NCBI GenBank assembly: GCA_029239415.1
Contig: JAQZAY010000029.1
Span: forward strand, 1-20,595
Length of the DNA: 20,595 nucleotides
Direction of reading: 5' to 3'
Source of the DNA: Pseudomonas sp.
Lineage (GTDB): Bacteria > Pseudomonadota > Gammaproteobacteria > Pseudomonadales > Pseudomonadaceae
Position numbers and translations under genes: made by a program. Below, piece by piece: positions 7,883 through 17,200 of the stretch. The stretch's first letter is position 1. Each line of letters begins with the position of its first letter. The notes under the pieces are model-generated. The model did not search any database. It saw only the letters and a list, made by a program, of their open reading frames with translations, and was not told the DNA's origin.

Positions 7883-8800
7883 GTGCTGGAAATCCGTCAC
7901 CTGAAAACCCTTCATGCCCTGCGCGAGGCCGACAGCCTCGTCGAGGCGGCCGAACGCCTGCACCTGACCCAATCGGCCCTGTCGCATCAGTTCAAGGAAC
8001 TCGAAGAGCGCCTGGGCATGCAGCTGTTCGTGCGCAAGACCAAGCCCATTCGCTTCACCAGCGCCGGCCTGCGTCTGTTGCAGCTGGCCGATGCCACCCT
8101 GCCGCTGTTGCGCGGCGCCGAGCGCGACATCGCGCGCTTGGCCGGCGGTACCGCCGGGCGCCTGCACATGGCGATCGAATGCCACAGCTGCTTCCAGTGG
8201 CTGATGCCGACCATCGACCAGTTTCGCGATGCCTGGCCGGAAGTCGAACTCGACCTGGCCTCGGGCTTCGCCTTCGCGCCGCTGCCGGCCCTGGCACGGG
8301 GCGACCTGGACCTGGTCGTCACCTCCGATCCGCTGGACCTGTCCGGGATCACCTACGTGCCCCTGTTCACCTACGAGGCCATGCTGGCAGTGGCCAACCA
8401 GCACGCGCTTGCCGGCAAGCCCTACATCGTGCCCTCGGACCTGCTCGACCAGACCTTGATCACCTACCCGGTCGAACGTGATCGACTGGACATCTTCACG
8501 CGTTTTCTCGAGCCGGCGGACATCGAGCCTGCCGCGATCCGCACCTCGGAGCTGACGGTGATGATGATGCAGCTGGTGGCCAGCGGTCGGGGCGTCTGCG
8601 GCATGCCGCACTGGGCCCTGCACGAGTACAGTGCCCGTGGCTACGTGAAAGCAAAGCGCCTGGGCGAGAAAGGCCTGTTCGCCACCTTGTACGCCGCCGT
8701 GCGCACCGACATGCTCGATGCGCCCTACATGCGCGACTTCCTGCTGACGGCCAAGGACATCTCGTTCGCCACCCTCGATGGGGTCAGTGCGGTGCGCTGA
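7883..8800 (+). CDS. metR: LysR-family transcriptional regulator MetR
   Basis: This 305-residue protein is clearly related to E. coli MetR, the homocysteine-responsive activator of methionine synthase genes (metE, metH). The N-terminal winged helix-turn-helix contains LTQSALSHQFKELEERLG and LFVRKTKPIRFT. The effector domain carries MetR-specific segments: IECHSCFQWLMP, DLVVTSDPL, TYPVERDRLDIF and GMPHWALHEY. Translation starts at GTG (7883); the purine-rich GAGAG at 7873-7877 is a modest ribosome site, and this start gives the usual MLEIRHLKTLHAL N terminus. In many bacteria metR is divergent from metE, but here the upstream neighbour is the terminator of the toxin-like gene, so metR stands alone. 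A 19-bp inverted repeat upstream may be its own operator. The gene ends inside the 3' end of the convergent NUDIX gene. Confidence 0.95.
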   Translation: MLEIRHLKTLHALREADSLVEAAERLHLTQSALSHQFKELEERLGMQLFVRKTKPIRFTSAGLRLLQLADATLPLLRGAERDIARLAGGTAGRLHMAIECHSCFQWLMPTIDQFRDAWPEVELDLASGFAFAPLPALARGDLDLVVTSDPLDLSGITYVPLFTYEAMLAVANQHALAGKPYIVPSDLLDQTLITYPVERDRLDIFTRFLEPADIEPAAIRTSELTVMMMQLVASGRGVCGMPHWALHEYSARGYVKAKRLGEKGLFATLYAAVRTDMLDAPYMRDFLLTAKDISFATLDGVSAVR

Positions 8801-9209
8801 GTAACCCGCGGTACAGAGGCAGGATCACCTCGCGCGTCAGGGGCGCCAGCACCAGGTCGGGCGTCTCGTCGGCGCGTACCCAGGCCAGGGCCTCGATCTC
8901 CGCAGCGGCCTGGGGCCTCTCGGCGGTATCGACACGAAACAGCTCGGCCTGCACCTGACAACCAGGCTCGTTGGCCGCCGCTGCCTGGAACCTGCCCAGG
9001 TACACAGGGGCCTCTGCGTGTACCTGCAGGCCCAGCTCTTCGTGCAGCTCACGCACCAGCGCCATGCGTGCCGACTCGCCTTCGTCGATCTTGCCGCCTG
9101 GCTGCATGAACGCCTGGGTGCCGCGCTTGCGGACCAGCAAGGTTCGTCCGTCAGGATCGATCAACACGGCTGCTGCAATGCGAATGAGGGGGGGTGAAAC
9201 GGTGATCAT
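8784..9209 (-). CDS. NUDIX hydrolase, MutT-like
   Basis: This is a 141-residue protein with a complete Nudix box, G39-x5-E45-x7-R53-E54-LH-E57-E58-L-G60 (GGKIDEGE then RELHEELGL), so it should bind Mg2+ and cleave a nucleoside-diphosphate-linked substrate. The flanking sequence (QAFMQPGGK upstream, EIEALAWV downstream) resembles small MutT-like house-cleaning enzymes; the substrate cannot be read from the sequence. The ATG at 9209 is preceded by GGAAGGA at a distance of 9 bases. An in-frame ATG at 9227 would add MEGTSL but has a poorer ribosome site. The gene is divergent from lhr, and its 3' end overlaps the convergent metR by 17 bp. Confidence 0.92.
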   Translation of the reverse strand: MITVSPPLIRIAAAVLIDPDGRTLLVRKRGTQAFMQPGGKIDEGESARMALVRELHEELGLQVHAEAPVYLGRFQAAAANEPGCQVQAELFRVDTAERPQAAAEIEALAWVRADETPDLVLAPLTREVILPLYRGLLSAPH

Positions 9210-9363
9210 CAAGGAGGTTCCTTCCATCAGGGCCGCTCAGTGTAAGGCCAACGCCGCGCATCCGCCCGTCCGGTGTCACGCTTGCCCGCGTCGTCAGACT
9301 GACCGCAGAGGTCCTGTCTAAATACCGCTTGCCAGCGCGGCCAGGGTCGCGCATAACCGCTCG

Positions 9364-12300
9364 ATGACTCTTTTCACACAGGCACCGTCGGCGCTCGCTG
9401 GCTTCCACCCCGCGGTCGCGACCTGGTTCACCCAGCAATTCGGGCGCGTCACGATTGCGCAGGCGCGCACCTGGCCGCTGATCCAAGAGGGGCAGTCCGT
9501 CCTGCTGGCGGCGCCGACCGGTTCCGGCAAGACCTTGAGCGCATTCCTCGCGGTGCTCGACGAGCTGGTGCGCCAGGGGCTGGCAGCCGAGGACGGGCTG
9601 CCTGACCGCACTCAGGTGGTCTATGTCTCGCCGCTCAAGGCCTTGTCCAACGATATCCAGCTGAACCTGCAACGCCCACTGGAAGGCATCGCCCGGGTGC
9701 TGGAAGCGCAAGGCCTGGCGGCGCCTCGCATCACCACCGCCGTGCGCACGGGCGATACGCCCCAGCACGTGCGAGCGGCCATGCGCCGCAAGGCGCCGCA
9801 CATCCTGGTGACCACGCCGGAATCCTTGTACGTGCTGCTGGGCTCTGCCTCCGGCCGCGCCGGTCTGGCCGACGTGCACACGGTGATCGTCGACGAGATC
9901 CATGCGGTGGCCGGTAACAAGCGGGGGTGTCATCTGGCGTTGACCCTGGAGCGGCTCGAGGCGTTGTGCGACCGGCCCTTGCGGCGGATCGGCCTGTCGG
10001 CGACCCAGCGCCCGGTCGAGCGGGTGGCGCGCCTGCTGGTCGGCCACGCGCGCGCCTGCGCCATCGTCGACATCGGCCATGCACGGCCACGCGATCTGGC
10101 GTTGGAGCTGCCGCCGGTGCCGCTGGGGGCAGTGCTGTCCAGTGAAGACTGGGGGCTGGTCTACGACCGACTGGCCGAACTGGCGCGCCAGCACAGCACT
10201 ACCCTGGTGTTCGTCAACACGCGACGCCTCGCCGAGCGCCTGGCGCGGCACCTGGGCGAACGCCTGGGGGTGACGCAGGTCGCGGCGCACCACGGCAGCC
10301 TGGCCAGGACCCACCGGCTGGAGGTCGAACAGCGCCTCAAGCGTGGCGACCTGCAGATGCTGGTGGCCACCGCCTCGCTGGAACTGGGCATCGACATCGG
10401 CGACGTCGACCTGGTCTGCCAGATCGCCTCGCCCGGCTCGATCGCGGCCTTCCTGCAACGGGTCGGGCGTGCCGGGCACCAGGTCGATGGCACGTCGAAG
10501 GGGCGGCTGTTCGTCACGTCACGGGACGACCTGGTCGAGTGCGTGGCCCTGCTCGACTGCGTGCGGCGCGGCGAGCTGGACGTCCTGCACATCCCCCAGG
10601 CGCCGCTGGACGTCCTGGCGCAGCAGATCGTCGCCGAGGTCAGCAACCAGGCCTGGACCGAGCCTGCCCTGCTCGCTTGCCTGCGTCGCGCCGAGCCCTA
10701 TGCCGCACTCGAAGAGGAGGATTACCAGGCCGTGCTGCGCATGCTCGCCGAAGGCCACGTCTCGCCCCAGGGCGTGCGGGGTGCCTACGTGCAGCGCGAT
10801 GCCGTCAGCGGCGAGTTGCGCGGCCGTCGTGGCAGCCAATTGGCGGCGCTCACCAGTGGCGGCACCCTGCCGGACAGCGCCGACTATGCCGTGGTCCTCG
10901 AACCCCAGGCCTTGAACATCGGCAGCGTCAACGAAGAGTTCGCGGTGGAGAGCACCGCGGGCGACATCGTCCAGCTGGGCAATGCGTCGTACCGCATCCT
11001 GCGGGTCGAGCCGGGTCGGGTGCGGGTCGAGGACGCCCACGGCCTGCCGCCGACCATTCCGTTCTGGATCGGCGAGACACCCGGACGCAGCACCGAGCTG
11101 TCGGCGGCCGTGGCACGGGTCCAGGCAGCGCTCGACCGGCAGTTGACGGACTGCGCAGGTGATCGGGACCAGGCCTTGGCCTGGCTGCGCGAGCATTATC
11201 AACTCGAAACGGACGCCGCCACGCAGGTGTTCGACTACCTGGGGCGCGCCTGGGCCGTCCTGGGTGGGCTGCCGTCCCAGGACACCCTGGTGCTGGAACG
11301 CTTTATCGACGCCGTGGGCGACCCCCAGATGATCCTGCATGCGCCCTTCGGCAGCCGCGTCAACCGGGCGTGGGGGCTGGCGTTGCGGGCACGCCTCGGA
11401 CGCCTTTTCGACATCGACCTGCACGTGGCTGCCGGCGAGGACGCACTGGTCTTCGCGCTGCCCGCCGCGGCGCACCTCGCGCTGGCCGACCTCTGGCAGT
11501 GCCTGCCCAGTGCCACGGCCGAGTCGGTCCTGGTCCAGGCGGTACTCGACGCGCCGCTGTTCGACGTGCGCTGGCGCTGGAACGCGGCGGTGGCCATGGC
11601 GCTGCCGCGGATGATCGCCGGCCGCAAGGTCGCGCCTCAGGTCCAGCGCCTGAAAAGCCAGGCGCTGGTCGAGGCCGTGTTCCCTGACCTGGCCGAGCCC
11701 CTGGCGCCCTCCGCCGAGCGCCCGTTGCCGGACCACCCGCTGGTCCGGCAGACGCTGGACGACTGCCTGCACGAGGCCCTGGACAGCACGGGCTGGCTGG
11801 CCCGGCTACGGCGCATCGAGCGGGCCGAACTGCGCCTGATCGACCTCGACCTGGCAACGCCCTCGCCGCTCGCCCTGGCCAGGCTCGACGCCAGGCCCTA
11901 TGCGCTGGTCGACAACGCGCCAGTGGCGGAACGGCGCGCCCAGGCGCTCTCGAGCCGTCGCTGGCAAGCACCTGCTTCGGTCGACACCCTGGGTCTGCTG
12001 GATCCCGCAGCCATCCAGGCGGTGCGTGCACAGGCCTGGCCCAGCCCGCGCACGGCCGACGAGTTGCACGATGCCTTGATGACGCTGGGCGCGATCACCG
12101 AACAGGAAGCGCTGGGGTCGCCTGACTGGGGCCCGCTGCTCGACACGCTGGTCCAGGCTGGGCGCGTCGTCTGCCTGCACGCCGACGGTCTGCGTCTGTG
12201 GTTCGCCCGTGAACGCCTGCGCCTGGGCCAGGCCGTGTATCCCCAGGCCGACACACAACCGCCCCTCTCGCCGCTGCCTGGCTTCGATCCTCCGCCGACG

Positions 12301-13656
12301 CATGCCAGTGCGGTGTCCGACTTGCTACGTGCGCGGCTCGGCGGCCTCGGCCCTGTGACGCTGGAGCAATTGCGCGCGCCGCTGGGGCTGTCGGTCGCAG
12401 CCACCGAACACGCCCTGGCGCAGCTGGAGGCCGAAGGGCATGTGCTGCACGGCACATTCACACCCGGCACGCCAGCGCGCCAGTGGTGCGAGCGGCACCT
12501 GCTGGGACGCATTCATCGCGACACGATCAAACGCCTGCGCCGCGAGATCGAGCCGGTCGGCGTGCAGGATTACCTGCGCTTTCTGCTCGACTGGCAGCAT
12601 CTGAGCGACGACACGCGACTGCGCGGGCCACAGGCCGTCGACCAGGCGCTCGGCCGACTCGAGGGATTTCCCTGTGCCGCAGCGGCCTGGGAAACGGAGC
12701 TGTTGCCGATGCGGGTCGGCGCCTATGCCACGCACAGGCTCGATCAGGCCTGTCAGGAGGGCCGCTGGGCCTGGTGCCGGCTGGCGACCCAGACCGCCGC
12801 CAGCCTGGTGCCCAGCACGCCGCTGCTGCTGGTGCCACGTCCGGCGCTGACGCTCTGGCAACGTCTTGGGCAGGCGCCGGCCTTGGATCGGCTGGGCGCA
12901 CGTGCGCAGAAGGTACACAGCGTGTTGCAGGCCCAGGGTCCGCTGCGTTTCGATGAACTGCTCCGGTACGCCCGGTTGCTGCCTAGTGAACTGGAGACCG
13001 CGCTGCAAGCCCTGGTCGGCAGCGGCCTGGCGAACGCGGACAGCTTCATCGGCCTGCGCGGCCTGATCATACCGGCGTCCAAGCGCACGTCCCGCCACCG
13101 GGGTCGCGGGTTGGCGCCCTGGTCGAGCAGCCTGGACCAGGCAGGCCGCTGGACGTTGATGGACGTGACAGACAGCGAGCGCCATTCATCAGCCCAGGTC
13201 GAGCACATCGCCTGGACATTGTTACGGCGCTATGGCGTGGTGTGCTGGCGGCTGTTGGCGCGCGAGAGCGAGGCGCTGCCACCCTGGCGCGAGCTGCTGC
13301 GCTGCTATCACCGCCTGGAGGCCCGTGGCGAGATTCGCGGCGGACGCTTCATCGACGACCTGGCCGGCGAGCAGTTCGCCCTGCCCGAGGCGCTGGCGGC
13401 CCTGCGCCAGGTGCGTCAGCGCGCGCTGGACGGTCGTCTGGTCGTCGTGAGCGCCAGCGATCCGCTCAACCTGATAGGCAGCGTGTTGCCCGGTGCCAAG
13501 GTGCCGGCCGTGGGCAGCAATCGATTGCTGTACCGCGATGGACTGCCGGTGGCAGTCCGGGTGAACAACCGCTACCGGGCGCTGGTGGACGCCGATCCCG
13601 ACACACAGCGGTGCTGGCAGGAACGTCTGCTCAAGCCGGTGTCCTGGTTCGACTGA
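9364..13656 (+). CDS. lhr: Lhr-type large ATP-dependent helicase (full length)
   Basis: This 1430-residue protein is near the E. coli Lhr size of about 1538. The superfamily 2 helicase core has Walker A APTGSGKT (K56), motif Ia YVSPLKALSND, motif II DEIH (177-180), motif III SAT (212-214) with the Lhr-style TQRPVERVARLL, and motif VI QRVGRAGH (365-372). After the core come winged-helix and beta-barrel regions, then the long C-terminal half found in full-length bacterial Lhr, ending in the block with VEHIAWTLLRRYGVVCWRLL and SASDPLNLIGSVLPG. Known relatives move 3' to 5' on DNA and act in repair; the E. coli C-terminal part has been reported to have uracil-DNA glycosylase activity, which I cannot confirm here. 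The start at 9364 is the only ATG after an in-frame TAA at 9319-9321; the ribosome site is weak. It is divergent from the NUDIX gene and convergent with rpmE2. Confidence 0.95.
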   Translation: MTLFTQAPSALAGFHPAVATWFTQQFGRVTIAQARTWPLIQEGQSVLLAAPTGSGKTLSAFLAVLDELVRQGLAAEDGLPDRTQVVYVSPLKALSNDIQLNLQRPLEGIARVLEAQGLAAPRITTAVRTGDTPQHVRAAMRRKAPHILVTTPESLYVLLGSASGRAGLADVHTVIVDEIHAVAGNKRGCHLALTLERLEALCDRPLRRIGLSATQRPVERVARLLVGHARACAIVDIGHARPRDLALELPPVPLGAVLSSEDWGLVYDRLAELARQHSTTLVFVNTRRLAERLARHLGERLGVTQVAAHHGSLARTHRLEVEQRLKRGDLQMLVATASLELGIDIGDVDLVCQIASPGSIAAFLQRVGRAGHQVDGTSKGRLFVTSRDDLVECVALLDCVRRGELDVLHIPQAPLDVLAQQIVAEVSNQAWTEPALLACLRRAEPYAALEEEDYQAVLRMLAEGHVSPQGVRGAYVQRDAVSGELRGRRGSQLAALTSGGTLPDSADYAVVLEPQALNIGSVNEEFAVESTAGDIVQLGNASYRILRVEPGRVRVEDAHGLPPTIPFWIGETPGRSTELSAAVARVQAALDRQLTDCAGDRDQALAWLREHYQLETDAATQVFDYLGRAWAVLGGLPSQDTLVLERFIDAVGDPQMILHAPFGSRVNRAWGLALRARLGRLFDIDLHVAAGEDALVFALPAAAHLALADLWQCLPSATAESVLVQAVLDAPLFDVRWRWNAAVAMALPRMIAGRKVAPQVQRLKSQALVEAVFPDLAEPLAPSAERPLPDHPLVRQTLDDCLHEALDSTGWLARLRRIERAELRLIDLDLATPSPLALARLDARPYALVDNAPVAERRAQALSSRRWQAPASVDTLGLLDPAAIQAVRAQAWPSPRTADELHDALMTLGAITEQEALGSPDWGPLLDTLVQAGRVVCLHADGLRLWFARERLRLGQAVYPQADTQPPLSPLPGFDPPPTHASAVSDLLRARLGGLGPVTLEQLRAPLGLSVAATEHALAQLEAEGHVLHGTFTPGTPARQWCERHLLGRIHRDTIKRLRREIEPVGVQDYLRFLLDWQHLSDDTRLRGPQAVDQALGRLEGFPCAAAAWETELLPMRVGAYATHRLDQACQEGRWAWCRLATQTAASLVPSTPLLLVPRPALTLWQRLGQAPALDRLGARAQKVHSVLQAQGPLRFDELLRYARLLPSELETALQALVGSGLANADSFIGLRGLIIPASKRTSRHRGRGLAPWSSSLDQAGRWTLMDVTDSERHSSAQVEHIAWTLLRRYGVVCWRLLARESEALPPWRELLRCYHRLEARGEIRGGRFIDDLAGEQFALPEALAALRQVRQRALDGRLVVVSASDPLNLIGSVLPGAKVPAVGSNRLLYRDGLPVAVRVNNRYRALVDADPDTQRCWQERLLKPVSWFD

Positions 13657-13713
13657 CGCCGGTCACCCACGTCACCCTCCTTGGCATGCGCCTTCTGTCT
13701 TCGATAGACGCCT

Positions 13714-13983
13714 TCAACTGGCGGTCGAGGTCGTGCTGGAGAACCCCGCAAAACGCTTGTTGAACCCGGCCACACGGCCCTCGGCCTGGGTCTGACGCTG
13801 CTTGCCGGTGTAGACCGGGTGCGAGGCGCTGGAGACGTCGAGCGCGACATAGGGGTACGTCACACCGTCGGTGTGCTGTTGGGTCCGGTCGGTGTCCATG
13901 GTCGAGCCGATGACGAAGAACACGTCGGCCGCGGTGTCGTGGAACAGGACCGGGCGGTACGCAGGATGGATATCAGGTTTCAT
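13714..13983 (-). CDS. rpmE2: Ribosomal protein L31 type B (zinc-free paralogue)
   Basis: This is an 89-residue protein starting [16 protein letters not shown], with [22 protein letters not shown] and [10 protein letters not shown], the signature of type B L31. It has no cysteines, so it lacks the zinc-binding CxxC of the ordinary L31. In gammaproteobacteria such copies are repressed by Zur and replace L31 when zinc is scarce, which releases zinc from ribosomes. An in-frame ATG at 14061 would add 26 residues but would place the Zur-like site inside the gene; the start at 13983 gives the family N terminus and has AAGGTGA about 8 bases upstream. The type B L36 gene (rpmJ) that often accompanies it is absent from the 57 bp downstream. 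The 3' end faces lhr. Confidence 0.95.
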   Translation of the reverse strand: MKPDIHPAYRPVLFHDTAADVFFVIGSTMDTDRTQQHTDGVTYPYVALDVSSASHPVYTGKQRQTQAEGRVAGFNKRFAGFSSTTSTAS

Positions 13984-14004
13984 GGGGCTCACCTTGCTGA
14001 GTAT

Positions 14005-14019
14005 TGATACTATATAACA
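14005..14019 (-). promoter_or_regulatory. Zur-box-like site upstream of rpmE2
   Basis: On the minus strand the site reads TGTTATA-T-AGTATCA. Against the gammaproteobacterial Zur palindrome TGTTATA-n-TATAACA it matches 11 of 14 fixed positions, with one half perfect. It is centred about 29 bp before the rpmE2 ATG in an AT-rich stretch that probably includes the core promoter. Zur repression of type B L31 is well established in relatives; its use here is inferred. Confidence 0.65.
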
Positions 14020-14169
14020 TACACAATGCATCCCTATCGTTCCAGCGCTCTTCGTTTTCAACGCACGCGCTCAGCGCTTCATCGCCGTTCTGTCAGCAAA
14101 CGGGTACCCGAACGAGGCCTCTAGCATGGGCATCCAGGGACACTTCTGGCTTTTCACAAAATTTTCATC

Positions 14170-14196
14170 GAACTCCCCCACCGTCTACGCTTCAGA
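14170..14196 (+). promoter_or_regulatory. Possible AlgU (sigma-E type) promoter for the PBP-like gene
   Basis: GAACTC at 14170-14175, a 16-bp spacer and TCAGA at 14192-14196 resemble the AlgU/RpoE pattern GAACTT-N16-TCTGA. Initiation a few bases downstream would give a leader of about 30 bases before the ATG at 14234. It would also exclude the alternative upstream ATG at 14126. One mismatch in each element and the short motif length make this a suggestion only. Confidence 0.35.
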
Positions 14197-14233
14197 CAGG
14201 CAGGCGAAAACAAGACGGGTTGAGCGAACGACT

Positions 14234-17200
14234 ATGGGTGTGTTGTGGCAATCGGAACCAACCAGGGCGGATACCGGCGAGGCACGTCCTGACGCGGCCT
14301 CCCCGCCTCCGGCACCGCCGCGTCGTCGACGCCGGGTATGGCTGTGGTCGTTCGTGCTGGTGATGGGCGCAGGGCTGGTGGTCGTAGGCCTGGCCGTGCA
14401 TGACGAGGTCCAGACCTCGAAGCTGCAATCGCGCGCGTTCAGCCGCCTGGCTTCGACCCTGACCTACACGCTGCAACCGGGCCCCAGCGAGGCCATCGTC
14501 TATCCCGGAGAGGGGCCGTTCGACAAGCGCCTGGGCTACAGTGCCCTGGGCGAGTTCCTGCCGCGGCTGCTCAAGCGCGACTACCTGATCAGCCAGCAGG
14601 TGCGTTTTTCGCCGGCGCTGATGCGCTATGTCGATCACGGTCTGTTCGTACCCTACCGAGAGAAGAGCCAGGCTGGGCTGTCCATCACCGACTGCCGCGG
14701 CGACACGCTGTATCAGTACACCTACCCCCAGCACGTGTACCCCGATTACGCGGCCATTCCACCGCTGATGGTCAAGAGCCTGCTGTTCATCGAGAACCGC
14801 GACCTGCTGGACCCGAGCGATCCGCGCAGCAACCCGGCCGTGGACTGGCCTCGCTTCGCCAAGGCGGCCTATTCCCAGGTGGCCAAGTACCTGGCCCTGC
14901 CTGGGCAGTCGGCAGGCGGCAGCACCCTGGCGACGCAGCTCGAGAAGTACCGTCACTCGCCCGATGGCCTGACCGCCTCGGGCATGGAAAAACTCCGGCA
15001 GATGTTCTCGGCCAGCGTACGCGCCTACCAGGACGGCCCGGACACCACCGAAGCACGCCAGCGCATCGTGCGCGACTACCTCAACAGCGTCCCCCTGTCC
15101 GCGGTGCCGGGGCATGGCGAGGTGCATGGCATGGCTGAAGGGCTGCGGGTCTGGTACGGCGCCGACTTCGAGCAGGTCAACGCGACCTTGTCGTCCACCG
15201 CCCAGGATGCCGACAGCCTGGCGGCACGAGGCCTTGCGCTGCGCCAGGTGCTGTCGCTGATGATCGCGCAGCGCCGACCGTCGTACTACCTCTCCAAAGG
15301 ACGCGTGGAGCTGGCCGAACTGGCCGATGCCCACATCCGCCTGCTGGCCGGCAGCGCCCTCATCGATCGGCCCCTGGCCGACGCCGCGCTGGCCAGCAAG
15401 GCCGTGTACCGCGACTGGGTCGCGCAGCCGACGATCCAGCCGATCGTCACCAACAAGGGCATCAGCCTGGCGCGCAACCGTCTGGCGGGCATGCTGGACC
15501 GCCCGTTGTACGACCTCGATCGCCTCGACCTGTCGGCCACCAGCACCTTGAAGGCCGACCTGCAATGGCAGGTCAGCCAGTACCTGCGCGACCTGGCCGA
15601 TCCGGCCTTCGCCGAACGGGTCGGGCTGATCGGGCATCGTCTGCTCACCTCGCGCACCACCGACCAGGTGCGCTACAGCTTCACGCTGTTCGAGCGCACT
15701 GCCGACGGGTCGCGCGTACGGGTGCAGACCGACAGCACCGACCAGCCGTTCGACATCAACGAAGGTAGCAAGCTGGAGCTCGGCTCCACCGCCAAGCTGC
15801 GGGTCATGACCACCTACCTGGAAATCATCGCCGAGCTGCACGATGCCCATGCCGGCAAGCCGGTGGCCGAACTGCGCAAGGTCCCGGTGGCCGATCTGGA
15901 CGCGCTCAGCCGCTGGTCGCTCGACTGGCTGATCCGCAATCAGAAGGACCAGAACCTGGCCGCCATGCTCGACGCCGCCCTGGAACGCAGGTATTCGGCA
16001 AGCCCAGGGGAAGCCTTCTTCACCGGCGGCGGCCTGCACCGCTTCAACAACTTCCGTTCCCAGGACAACGGCCGCAACCCGACGCTCAAGGAGGCCCTGC
16101 GCGAGTCGATCAACCTGCCGTTCATTCGCCTGATGCGCGATGTGGTGCGTTATGTGACCTATCAACAGCCCTACAACCGCGAGCCGCTGCTCAAAGACGA
16201 CAGCGACCCGCGCCGCCAGGAGTACCTGGCGCGCTTCGCCGACCGCGAAGGCACGCACTACCTGATGCGGTTCTGGAAGAAGTACCAGCGCAAGACCTCG
16301 CAGCAACGCCTGGACACGTTCCTGGACGGCATGCGCGTGACGCCACAGCGGCTCGCGGCCGTGCACCGCTACTTGTTCCCCGAGGCGCGCCAGGCGACGT
16401 TCGACGCCTTCGTGCGCACGCACAGCCAAGACAATCGCGCCGCCCTGGCCAAGCTGACCGACGACCGCCTGGTCACGCTTTATGACAACTATGGACCCGG
16501 CAAGTACGACCTGCCCGATCAAGGCTACATCGCCAAGGTGCACCCACTGGACCTGTGGCTGCTGGGCTACCTGCTGAAGAACCCGGGCGCGTCGCAACGC
16601 GAGGCGATCAACGCCAGTCGCTTCGAGCGTCAGGAGGTCTATGGCTGGCTGTTCAAGAGCCGTCACCAGGGCGCTCGGGACAGCCGCATCCGTACCATGG
16701 TCGAGATCGAAGCCTTCCTCGACATCCACCAGCGCTGGAAGCGGGTCGGCTATCCCTTCGACCACCTGGTGCCGTCGCTGGCCACCGCCATCGGCAGTTC
16801 GGGTGACCGCCCCGCTGCACTGTCGGAGCTGATCGGGATCATCCAGAACGAGGGCGTGCGCCTACCGACCCTGCGCATCGACACCCTGCACTTCGCTGCC
16901 AACACGCCCTACGAGACGCAGCTGGTCAGCGACCCGGACCGTGGTCGCCGCATCCTGCCGGTTGAAGTGGCGCATGCCTTGCGCGACGCGCTGTCTCAGG
17001 TGGTGGATGCCGGGACCGCACGCCGGGTCTCGGGCAGCTTCAAGCTGCAGGACGGCTCGGCGCTGGTGATGGGCGGCAAGACCGGCACCGGCGACAACCG
17101 CATCGAGAGCTTCGGTGCCGGTGGCCGGCTGATCGGCTCACGCTCGCTGAACCGGACCGCCACGTTCGTGTTCTTCCTCGGCGATCACCACTTCGGCACC

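Noticed and set aside
9211..9217. Perfect ribosome-site sequence AAGGAGG on the plus strand
   Set aside because: No start codon follows at a usable distance. It is the complement of one arm of the hairpin at the NUDIX gene start.
10519..11772. 417-codon minus-strand frame inside lhr
   Set aside because: It is opposite well-conserved helicase sequence, with composition typical of an antisense shadow.
14101..14110. 10-bp palindrome CGGGTACCCG
   Set aside because: It is short, isolated and without spacing relation to a promoter element; expected now and then by chance in GC-rich DNA.
14126..14233. 36-codon N-terminal extension of the PBP-like protein from ATG 14126
   Set aside because: The stretch is AT-richer than coding sequence around it, the predicted residues look random, and it overlaps the possible promoter. 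The ATG at 14234 leads straight into a normal cytoplasmic tail and membrane helix.
14192..16765. 857-codon open frame on the minus strand
   Set aside because: It is antisense to the PBP-like gene, which has clear catalytic motifs. The predicted product is a low-complexity Gly/Val/Gln/Arg-rich sequence without domains, the usual by-product of GC-rich codon bias.
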